Shown here: piece after piece, positions 1-12,000 of the stretch | Layout: each line of letters starts with the position of its first letter | Numbering within the stretch: the first letter of the stretch is position 1 | IMG/VR virus record: IMGVR_UViG_3300037961_003735 | Location: 1-50,480 of that record | DNA length: 50,480 nucleotides | Source: a virus | Direction: 5' to 3' (one strand) | Made by a program: the position numbers and the translations under genes | Notes under the pieces: model-generated | Databases searched by the model: none | What the model was told of the DNA's origin: nothing | Seen by the model: only the letters and a program-made list of their open reading frames with translations

Positions 1-3000
1 TACATTAGCTTTGCCATAATCCAATTTTTCTCCTGTCTTCCTGTCTATGTAGTTAACGAACGGATCATATAAGGTATTTGGTTTCCTATCGTTGCTACTA
101 ACATTAGGTCTTACGGCAACATAGTTACCACCCCCATATGTATCAGGGTCTTCCGCTGCTTTCTTATTCAGTTCTTCCTGAGTTAACAACCACCCTTGTT
201 CTCTACCCATTTCCGCAACGCGAACCAAGAAGTTCTGGTTGGCAGCCATGGTGGACAACGTCATAAACGTCCTAAACATGTTATCGAAGAAGCTCTCTTC
301 TCCATAAACGCCCAGCAGTTCCTGTAGTCTTGGGTCTAAATCCTTTTTCCTTTTCAGGTTGTCGGTGAGGGGTTTATACCCTTCACTCTTGCCCGCTAAA
401 CCTGCGGGCATGTAACCTTTATTCCTATAGGCTTCAATAAAGGCTTCTACCTGTTGTTGTCCATACGTCCTATTACCTTCAGATAATGCATTGTATTGAG
501 ATTCAGCCATGGCAGCCGCTTCGGATGCAGACATTTCCGCATCTGCGAAAGCAACTTCATCCTTCGCTTTCAAGGCTTTCGACTTATCCCTTCTAGATTT
601 ATCTAAAAGCATAGCCGTCTGCGCATTGATGAACTGCTCTCTAAAGTAACCTTCACCTTTCTCCCTTATTCGCTGGAACTCCTCGCTCGGATCAGTGAGA
701 ACTTTATCCGCCCAACCTGATTCATTAAATATCCTGTAGCTACGGGTAAGGTATATTCCCAATTGGTCGTCGATACGCGCCTCAAGCTCTGGACTTACTC
801 CATATAATTGCTTAACCTTAACTGATAAGGCATCAATATACTTACGCATTCTGTCCAAGGTATCCACCAGTTCAGGCGCGGCGGGTATGGTGTCATTCCC
901 ATTTCGGAGTAGGTCAAGAGCATCTGCACGATCCCTGATAATCCGTTGTCTATCTTGCTCAGTTAGGACTGCATACTCAGCGTTAGCCTCTTCTTCTAGT
1001 AGGGCTTTCTGTTGCTTCGCCTGCTTGCGGGCTTCCCTAACTTCCTTGTATGTTATGTCACCCTTCTTAGCTATACGTTCTTGCTCCTTGAGTTTAGCAT
1101 CTATTGCGGCCACTCCTTGTGTAACGTAATCCTCTATCCGTTTAGCATCTGCGCTAGATGGTCGGGCACCTCTGGTGTTTCCGATTGCCGCTGCTATAAC
1201 CTTTATAGGTGCTTTACCTAAAGAGCCGTAGGCTTCAATAGTCTGTGCTTTAAGATTTTCATGGAACTTGGTAACCGTGCGTAACGATTGGTTCATCATA
1301 AACTTACGCTGGTCATCAAGCGAGCGGACACGTGGGTCTAACGATCCCGCCAACCACCGCATAAATTTGTATTTGAAAGGCTTCTTATAGCCTCCGGCCT
1401 TCAGGACAGGCAGGTCGAACAAGTCCAGCACATGCCGAAATTCAGTGGCGTTCAGAATCTCCTCATCTGTAGGCGGGCGTGATCCTATGCTGGAAGCTAA
1501 CTCTACAGGTTCTTCACCGTCTAATTCTTTGATAGGTTTACGTGCTACAATAAGGCGGTCGTAGGAACCTATCCGCTCACCATCTTTATAAGCTGTGGCT
1601 TCGTTAGTGATTACTTCACCGAAATTCTTCTTAACTTGATTTACAAATCCTCTATAATATTCGGCGTAGCGATTAGCGGCGTGTTCAGTAACCCAGAAAT
1701 AAGCAGAGCCATTAGGCTTGATGGCATCTGCGGCCAATTCAATCGCATGCGCTCTGACATCGTCTGATACACCACTATTCATTACGGAAGCTACTGTAGC
1801 GGTATCTGCCTGCCCGCCTCTAATTAGTTTGGCCGCCTCTTCGTTATGCTCTGGACTACGATTAGCTGGGTCATAAACTACATTAGTAACTCCATGCCGG
1901 TTGAGTAGTATGTTAGTTGCCTCTTGCGATGCGCCTCCTCCAATAGCTGCGTTGATGCCGCCACTAATCCACATAGGTTTATCTGGAGCGGCTTTTTCTA
2001 CTAGCTCATCCAGACGTTCTGATATTTCAGTGAATGACGCACTACCATATAACCTAGCTTGTGAAACAATTTCTTGGTTTCTTTCAAGCCAGTCTGCTGA
2101 TTTTTCAACTAAATTAGAGCCATCAGGTAATGTCAGGTAATCTGCATCTTTGATAAACCACCTCGGAATAACATTACCCGAACGTGGGCTGATAATATCC
2201 ATGAACCCACCGAACGGTTGCCACTGTCCGGCAGTTGTCCCACCGATGCCTGCCTTACGCCCCCTACCGGATGACAAGTAGAATACCTGTTTCATGCCTT
2301 CTGGCAATGAGACTTCGACAATTGTCCTTCGGCCTGATTGTCCTAAAACCCGTATATCCTCGGGCTGTAAGGTGTTTGCGTCAAACCCCATATCATCAAG
2401 CAAAGCACCTCTATATCTTAATTCATTTAGCTTTTTCTGCTTATGTTCTTGCCGAACTCTTGTAGGAGCATTTATATCAGGAGCATTGTTCAATAACCGC
2501 ATGTCCTTAACGGATACCGGATCACTTATTGAAGGCTGTGGCCTGCCATCCTCGTCCTTATCAAAGGAGAACGTATCCCACATAAGGAAGCTAGGATATC
2601 GTTGTATATGTAAACGCTCCCCTGCTGGTGCTGTAAATTCAGAAACCCCTGTATGCCTCATGGTTATGCCCCGCATCCTCGGGTCATCCAACTTAGCTAT
2701 ATCAAGGTTCCAGTCAGGGAATTTGGTAGCGTTGGGGTCTTGGCTATCCCATAAATCCATACCTCCTAATGATGACCAAAGCTCAAGCTGCTCGTCCGAT
2801 GAAGTCGGAGCGGTGACCCTACCCGTTAGTGGTTGTCCGGCTCCCCTAATTAAAGGTCTGGCTGTGCTGTATTTTGCGATAGCCTGACCCATCTTAGCGA
2901 AGTCGCGTGCCACCTTCTCATACTTATTCCATTGGGCTTCTGTTTCTAGCTTTCTTAAGGGCCGTCCTGTTCTATCGAACTGATCTTTTTTGACAAAATC

Positions 3001-6000
3001 GGCTGTGGTGTCTCCGGTAATTAATACGTGTGTTGATTTTTTAGATAATCCTCTTACACGCTCGTCATTAGCCCCCAGCATATGAATCCTGTATGCTTGT
3101 TGGTTTTCCGGTATATCATTCCGACTTACCTGATCGACGTAAGTTTCTAATTCTTTCTTAGACCAAACAGCTTTAGCGGAAGGTGCGCCTACAACGAAGT
3201 TCCATCTGCGGGAATCTTCCCCGAATATAGATGTTATATCACCTACCGCATCAGCAAACGATGCCTCGTCTCTAGGCGCGTTGGGTCGTTGCGCCGGAAC
3301 AACTACGGTTACTCCTTTGTCCATTAAACCTAGCAGTCTATCTTTATACTGCTCTAGTAATTCTTTAGTGCCTATCGGGTCACCTATTATATCAGGAGCA
3401 ACCACAGTAAGGTTTAATGCATCTGTTGGGTTTATTGATAACGCAGCCCATTCCTCGTAAAAAGATACTATCTCCTCCCAATTAAGCAGAGAGCTTTTCG
3501 GGTTGTTATATACCTGTTCAACAATAGTTTTCGGATAGCCCGCTTTAATAGCCGCATCCACACTACCCGCATCCAGAATATTGTTCTTAGCAGAGAATGC
3601 CGCAAAGGCTCCGCTATCCAGAAATACTCTGCCTCCTCTAAACCAATATTGCAATAATCGCCCGTGACGTGCCCTGAACCCTTCTCCCGGTGCATGAACC
3701 CCATCCTTCTTAGGTTGTTTCTCGTAGTTTCGTTTATGTATAGATTGAGCCTGCGCACCGATTGACATCGTGCCCATTATAGCTTTCTTTAAATGATGCA
3801 GGTTTACGGCAGCTCCTGAGCGGAAGGTGTCGAACACTTCATCTACACGCGACTTGGGTAAGTAACCATACATACCTCCCTCACCCTCAACTTCACCTGT
3901 CATTGGGTCTTCAAACGCACCTATATAAAGGTTACCCCTATCATCCATGGTAGCGTTCAATCCCTTAATCGGCGTAGGTTGTGATTCCCAAGGCCATTCT
4001 GCCAGCATCTCAATCTCTTCCTCAGACAGATCAGGGTTCTGCTGTCGCAAGCGATCCGCATCATCCATGTCCGGCAGGACGTTGAGGGTGTAATTAAGGG
4101 CTTCTGCGGATTCCCTAGTGAAAGGGGCACCGTTATTCATAATCGTATACAGAAGTTTGTCTGTAGAGAATGAACCCATCTCGCCTTCCACGAACCGTTT
4201 CGTGGCTGGTGGTATCGGTGGGTCGCTTATTGAAGTGTAAAGCGTTATGTCCTCGGGTTCCTTATCACCCACTTCAGTGACCCATCCATTACCTGCCCAT
4301 ATCTTTTTCTCAGCGAACTGGATAACCGCGTGAAGTTCAGCAGTATCCATATCCAATTGTTTAGCTGCTCTGTTAAAGATCAGTTCTGACGCTAAGAAAT
4401 CCTCATAAGACACTCCTCTCTCGGCTGGTGGTTGGATACGCCAACGGGATTGGGATGCTTTAACGGGTGCTTTATATAAAAGTCTACGGAGTGAGCGTGC
4501 GTCCCATACGCCAAAGCTGGACTGCCCGATATCTTCAGGTAGTTCTGGATCACTAAGTGATTCCTCAGCTTGTTTGGCAAGCAGTGCGGCGGCTCGGTCT
4601 ATGGCTCCACTGTCGATGGCGGCATCTATCCTAGCCCTATTAGGTTCAGTTATGTCATAGGGCAGTTCCTCGTAGTCGGGCTTTGTGAAATCCCTTGCAC
4701 CCTTATTCCTGAACCCTTTACCAGTGAGCAATGGAGAACCTAACAAGTCATATGGCTGTTGGATAATATTATCATCCTCGTCATACTTTACCGGAATCAT
4801 CGACGTATCATTTAGCTCTGCCGTGCTATCTATCTTAGATGCAAGAGCCACCATACCGGATTCAGGGTTCTTAACGTCAAACGGCTCTATATCTGGAGCT
4901 TTGAAGTTACCTCTCATCATCCTTAATTGGGTAACAATGCGGTCAGTCGCTCTGGCGAGATGAGGGTTCTGGCGTTGGACTTTACGAAGCTCAAGTAACC
5001 GGCGTAGGAATCCTTTCATGTAACGGATTGCACGCTGGAGCAGATTGGGGTTACTCCTAAAAAACTTGTTATCTTCTTCAGTAGTAAAGCCACGCACCAC
5101 TCGTTGTGCGTGCATACGCATCTTCTCCTCAATTAGCCTATACTTTTCCTTACCGGATACGGTAGGGTCAGGTGAGTTGAGTCTCGCAAACGAAGCCTCT
5201 TTAGAGGATTGGTCTTGGTAATATTCGTCTGCTATATCTGTAAAGTCACCGTCACCTAAGCTATCGATTACTTCCTGAACTTCAGCCCTTGTAAGGACGT
5301 TCCAACTGGCTACGTGAGCCATCTCCTCACTGACCATCGTAACGGATAAGTGCAGGGCATCTTTATCCTGCAATCCACTTATGGCTCGGGCTACTCCGTA
5401 AGGGTTGATGTAGACCATATTACCCTTCGCCCACATAGGGGGTGCGCTCTGTTTAGAGCCTCCGGGCGCATAATCTAAGCTGCGGACAACCGTTGCGTTT
5501 ACTCCATTCGATGAAGCTACGTCTAATGCTAGTCCTACGTTGTCGTTAACCCTGCGCTTTATATCAGTTGCTGTGTTTTCTGAATCATCTGCCGCGATAG
5601 CCTCCATCCCATTATGGGTTCCTGAAATCATTGGCGGCGGGGTGGTTGACTCAAAGGCAGCTACTTGTGTCCTGCGCTCATCGTAATCCCTTAAATCAAT
5701 TCGGTCTTCGGGTAGTATGATCTGCCCGTCATCGTCAAATGTGATTGGGTTGCCGGACTTCACGCGGCGTGAATCAAATACCACAAGTGTGGCTGGCGTG
5801 TCTCTCCGCATTCCACTTGGCTGCATCGGATCAACTGCCCGAAGATCAATAACAGAGTCGTAACCCAAGTAGTTGAGTATACCGTTAATAGCTTCTTGGG
5901 TTACCTCAGATTCACCGAACATTTCATCCGACTCAAGGAACTCGACAAACTCTGAGAAAGGCGCGGCTTCATCAGCCATCTCAAGAACCTTCTTAAAGCT

Positions 6001-9000
6001 ATCAGTTGATATATCTGTGTTTAACCCTCTTCCATTCAAAGGTGAGCCGGGGGATTCTGCTATAGCTAAAACAGAAGAAATAGCTTTAACCAACAAGGGG
6101 GCATCGGCCTCAGCCATAACTCCCGTTGGGTTTTGAGTCATCTTTTCAGACCAAGCTACCTCAGCCAGTCTTTGCTGCTCTAGCCTTATATACTCTTCAT
6201 ACCCAACCAATGTTGAATTAAGTGATAGGTTGTATTCCTCTCTAATATTTGTTTCAGCTTCTTGCTTATACTCCTCAAGGACGCTTGAGTTAATACCGAA
6301 ATACATATCCGGCTCATCCAAAATAGGTATTTCATCCTCCTTATAACCACTAGGCATGCGGGTTTCTTCAAAACCTCCAAGAACTGCGCTGTTCAGTAAT
6401 GATGCGTAGCGCATGCGCTCTCTGTAATCGTCACCTATAAGGGACTTAGCTGCATTATCATACGCCTCGACTTCAGTTATATCGGGGTTTTCTTTGCGGA
6501 GTCTCTCCGACTCCTCTGCAACCATTGCTTCCCAATCCTCATGGTAGGTATAAACAGATGTGCCATCCTCTTTCTTTGTTACGAAGATTGGTCTATAAGC
6601 CATTATCCTAGCCCACTTGGTCATAAATGAACTTAGCTGGGCAGATGCTAATGGGTTTCTTTTCGTCCATTCAGACAGAATAGCTTGCCTCTCCTCTGTT
6701 GAATTGGCTCCGCTCAGCAAGGGTTGGATGTGGTCACCACCATCATCCCCACTAAGATGGGTTGAGTAAACTGAATTAGGGGATGGTTCGTATGAACCTA
6801 TTGATGTTTCGAGAGTTTCGTCCGCGTCATATTGTAAACGACCGCTCTCATACCCCTCGCGGAAGGCATCTCTATATTGGGGTTGCGCGGCACCCGCTTG
6901 GCTCTTACGGAACGCATCTCCCGACAAACCCAGCTCATAGCCGTTACGGAAAAATTCTCTGGCACCGTCCAAGTAGGCTTGCGGGGGGTCAGGTCGAGCT
7001 GCTATATCATATTCATCTTCTAACCGCTCTATTGACCACTTACTATCAAAGACTGCATCCGCATCAGTAGCTGGTTCATCAGCGGCTGCATCCGGTCTTT
7101 CCATTATCTCCGCTTCGTCCTCTTCCGTCAGGAAACGCGTCCTTAGCCCAGAGGCAACTATAAACTTAGGGTCTGGGAGAGCTGAAGTTGGGTCGTATAC
7201 GACTTTATTTAAAAGGACAGTTAATTCGTCTGGGGGCTGAGTATTATCGTCGTTGAATACAAATTCTTTGGCCTCTTTCAGTTTCTTGAAGATAGCCTCA
7301 CTCCCATCATCCTTAGTTAAAGTCTCGCCATCCAAGGTAGCGCGCCATCTTATATGCCTTCCGGTGCCTTCGCCCACCTTCTCAACTTTAAGTCTGCTGA
7401 AGGCACCAACGAACTTATCAGCGGCTGCTTTTTCCAATGGGTCTGCGATAAACCCTGTATCTATTTCTATATATAAGTCATTACCTCCGGCTTTCTTCCA
7501 TGATGCGTTATCATGGTAATCCTCTGTGTCTATGTTTCCGACGAATATAGGTAATTCTTCTTGTGTATTAGGCGATAGCTGGCTGGGATCATTCCTTACT
7601 TCTGATAAATGATCGCTGAGTAACTTTAGCTTATCCCGTAATAAGTCTACGTCTTTGGGTTGCTTGCCCCTCCGCACTACATCTGGGAGGAACCAATCAT
7701 ATTTTTTAGCACCCCTCCAATATTCATATGACTCTTTTATATCAGAATATAACCTCTCTAAAAGGGCTATAGGAATGCCATCCGATGCGCTTATATTACC
7801 TATATAAGACATACCGACGAACCTGCCGCCGAACCGTGCCCCATCCCCTGCGATAGATGAATCAGGGTTTAGCATAGCTAAATATGTATTCTCAACCCTC
7901 ATGGCTTCCTTATCGCCTAACTCGAAAGCTCTCTCCCAACGATTAACCGCCTCTGACTTCCAAAGCTGCATCTCAGCATTCAGCGCATTATCGAAGCGTA
8001 AATTGGCTGATGAGTCAGGCGTATCTGACCCTTCCAATGTGTGGCCTCCAAAGATGTTTAACCCTAGAGTTGCGACATCTAATGAAAGTTCATCTTCTCT
8101 TCCACCATCTTCAGTCCGACTGATCTTGCTTTCAATCACCGTCGTAGCGGTGGGGGTGGTGGGCTTAGTGGCTTCTAAGTTCGCTAGAATCTCATCCGCT
8201 TTGTTGTTGAGCGGATCAACTACCGACGCATACCCATCTGCCATTGATGCTAGATTTGCTGCCCGCTTTAGCTCGTCACCAAGTATTTTTACTGAAGCAC
8301 GGGGTAATTTATCATTCGCTAATATAGGTGAATCTGTTGCACGTTTATCTCTTAAAAAACTAGCTAGTTCTCGGAAACCGGCGGTTTCTACTACTGACTT
8401 ATCCGCTCCCTCGTCATCATAGTCTTCCTTATTGCGCACCTCCTCTAACGCGAAATATAAGTATTCAGCATATTCGGTAGATGAATCAGCGTCTTCTAGG
8501 TTTACGCCTATCTCAACCTCTGTCATGTCATCTATGACGGCAGGGGGTGTATCGGCGGGCGGGTTATCCAATAAATTCTGAATTTTAGTAGCAGTCGCGC
8601 CTGCCCATGCGCCTCCCTTTAATATCTCCGTAAAGCGGTCAGCATCCAGATCAGCTTCGTTAGCCGGTGAGTCCCTATTCGCTAAATTTTTAAGATCAGC
8701 TATAAGGTAAGGTGCAATATCGGATGATATAAGTTGTCTTCCCGGTATTCGCAGGCTAGAGCCCTTCGGCTCCCCCCTCGACAACCAATCAAGATAAGGT
8801 CGGTATTCTTCGTTCCCTCTATTTACCTCTTCCGTAGCTCCTGTTATTAACAGATCAAGTTCCGTGACTATGTAGTTATCAACTTCTTCATCTTTAGAAA
8901 TGAAAAAATTACGCATGCTTATATAGTCATCCCCAAACCATTTGGCATCCAACGAGGAATCTTGGGATGTGTCGGGTGCTTCCTCAAGCCTCCTGATCGT

Positions 9001-12000
9001 CCCTATATTAAATGCGAATTGCGAATCACCTATTACACCCTCTTCAAAATTAATCTTGGATGTATCTTCTACGATTAGGATTTGGTTGCCAGCTTGTTCT
9101 TTAGGTAGTGCTATAATGCTCTGCCCTTCGGGGTTCTGGATATAAAGGTCGTATGCTTGTAGAATGAACCGCTCTGCATCAAGTATTTCGTCATACAGGC
9201 TTGATTCCTCATATACGTCAGGATCAAGTGTGCCTTCTTCTGAGAAACCACCTTCCCTATTTTTATAGTCGTTTAATATGTTCTTATGGTCTAAGTAGCG
9301 TTTGTCCTCTGCTTCGGAGACGGGGGTTCCCTTAGACAAATCAGGGTTCTGGAATCTAGTGTAATATTCCGTTATACGGTTTTTCCACTTTTCCAATAGA
9401 TCAGGAGATATCTCTGCGGCTACGTCAGGCCATTCATCCTCAAATTTTACGTATTCAGGAACAACATTTTCGTCTACATCCCACAACTCCTTTATCTTCT
9501 GTCTTGCGCTAGTTACCTCATTATCAAAATCCTCTTGCCCCTTATCACTCAAGTTGAGTTCCAGTTGTTCGTATACTTTTTCATCTTCCTCTTTCTTTTT
9601 CTGCCAGTCAGTAAACTGGTCAGACTGGTTTTTAGCTACGTCCTTTTTACGTAGCCGATCTTCCAGCATGATAGACATACTTGTGTTGAATGAAGTGAAA
9701 ATGGCTTCCCTGAAATCAGCCATTTCAGAGTCCACCGTCCCTGATTCCTGAACCGCTACCTCAATGGTCTGAGTTATGTAATCCAGTAATTGAGGAGATA
9801 TTGTGCCGTTGCGTTCAAACTGATTATCTAACCAATCAATTACAGGCTTAGATTGGATACGCCCTTCATTCTTAATTGAGTTGGATAGTATTTCCAACGC
9901 ACGTTCAAATAGCTCACGCTCGTCGCCTTCGGCTAACTTAGCAAATTCCGGTATTGCAGATGGGTCGGGTTCAGTTACAGCCTCACCTTCACCTAATGGT
10001 AAACTTGTCTGCTCACTTAAAGGTAGTAAAAGCTGCTGTATTTTTTGCTCTACCGGCCTATCCAACGCTGCTGAGAAAGGGAATTCATATTGCACTTCGC
10101 CACTTTCAGTGGTGTAAGCTTTAGGTATTGCAGGGGCTTCCTGCTCAAACATAGGAACCCATTCAAAATCCTCGACTTCTCTTTCGACGGTTTTGTATTT
10201 ATCTTTACCGTCTTCATCAACGCCATCCTTTTCAAGCGATTCAATAATTGTCTTACGTTTTACTCTACGGAATCCCGGTCTAGGTGAAGGGCCGCCTTGT
10301 GCCATGACCTCATCAATGAATGGCATTTCGTCCTGCCCTAATGTTTCGGGCGAATCTCTCCGTGTAGCTTTCCGCGTAGGGAAACCCACCCAAGTCCCGC
10401 CAATGCGGACTCCATAAATGACTCCATTCGAATCTATATTATAGTCGGCGTCGTTGCGGGCTGCCTGAAGTTCAGCCTCATCAGTTATGCGCGGTAGGAC
10501 AGATGGTAATATGGCTGCTCCATCTGTCGCGTAGTAATTTGCAAATGTTTTGTTAACCTGCCTGTGGTGTTTTTGTTTAGCAGGAGATGCTGGAATAAGT
10601 TCTGCATCTTCTTCTACGGGTGTTGCGACTTCTGTGGCTTCTGCTTCTACGTCTTCTTCAAGTGAGGGTGCGCCTTCAGGTCTTGGTGGCAGGGCTTCCC
10701 GTGGTCCTCTTGCCAACGCGGTGCGTGTCCAGTTACGCAGCTCGGCGGCAGCTAATGGGCTGTCGTTTTCTTCCAGTGTCGAAATTATATTCTGAATTTG
10801 ATCGCGCTCGTATGCTTCAGCATCTTTTATTCCTGCTCCTGTAGCGAACCGGTTAACGGCTCGCATGGCGGGTGTGAGTGTGCCACCAATCAAGGCTCCC
10901 GCTCTCGCTCCTACTAACGCTCTATTTATGTGTTCAATTAGTGGGCGTTCTTCGTCCAGCGCAGCGGCTTCAATAAAGCTCTGCACAAATTCATCAAGAC
11001 CCTCCTCCATGCCTTCAGGCAACGCGTCCTTAGCCCTAGCTTTAAGGAATTTACCTACACCTTTATTAAAGGGTCGGTCCAATTCGTGTATAGCCTCTGC
11101 CATGCGGCTCTTAATTAAAGCCTCAGCTTCCTTGTTTCCTACCTTTTGACCTGATAGTTTGGTAAGGACTTGTTTCATCTCCTTATAGGAAAGCCCACGA
11201 TTCAATAAAGAATCTTCGAAACCACCCAACCCCATCTTGCTAAATGCTGATGTTATAAGGATGGTCGATGCCGCTGCCTTTAGTCCAGCACCTAATGCGA
11301 TGGCATGTTTTTCCTCATGTGTCATTGTATCAGGCAGGCTGCCATATACGGACACAAACATCCCCCCACCCGAACGTGTTCCCCATGGAATTGCCATGGT
11401 TGTCTGACGCATAAAGCGATTAGACATGGCGCGGGTATATGCTTCGATAGCCTTCTCCACTCCGACTTTGGCAGCGTCGGTTCCTGAAGTCTTAATCAGG
11501 TTGTTGGCTATCAGGTCATCAGCAAGTTGCTTAGGGGATTGGTAAAATTTGGGTTTCAATAAAGTAAGTCCCATAGACTTCTTTGCTAAACCCTTAGCAG
11601 TCACACGTGATCCAGCCTGTGTGGATAGGTAACCCAGACCCACAACACCTCCCGTAAATGCTGCTAATCCTAACGATACCAAAGCATCTACGACAACAGC
11701 AGAAGCTGTTCCTGCGGCGTCTAGCACCCAACTGAATTCTTCCCCGAACAAGGCTGCAACTTCTCTGCGTCTTGCGTCTTCCTTGGCTTCCTTTTCATTA
11801 TACTCACGTGCAGAGGAGCTGCCAAATATTTGAGCAGGGAATGACCAAAGTTGTGCTATTGATGCTTCTATAGATGACCCAAATTGAGTTAATTGGTTTT
11901 TGAAATGGCTGTAGTTATCAGGGTCTGCTAAGAAATTATCTAATATGTCAACATCAGGAGTTCCCTTAACTCGTCCTGCCTGCAAAGCAGCCCGCCATTT

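Noticed and set aside
2294-2887. A 197-aa plus-strand reading frame inside the giant gene
   Set aside because: Antisense to a continuous coding frame with clear domain motifs; its protein is low-complexity and has no recognisable motif. The same holds for 7901-8422 and other plus frames from 887 to 11487.
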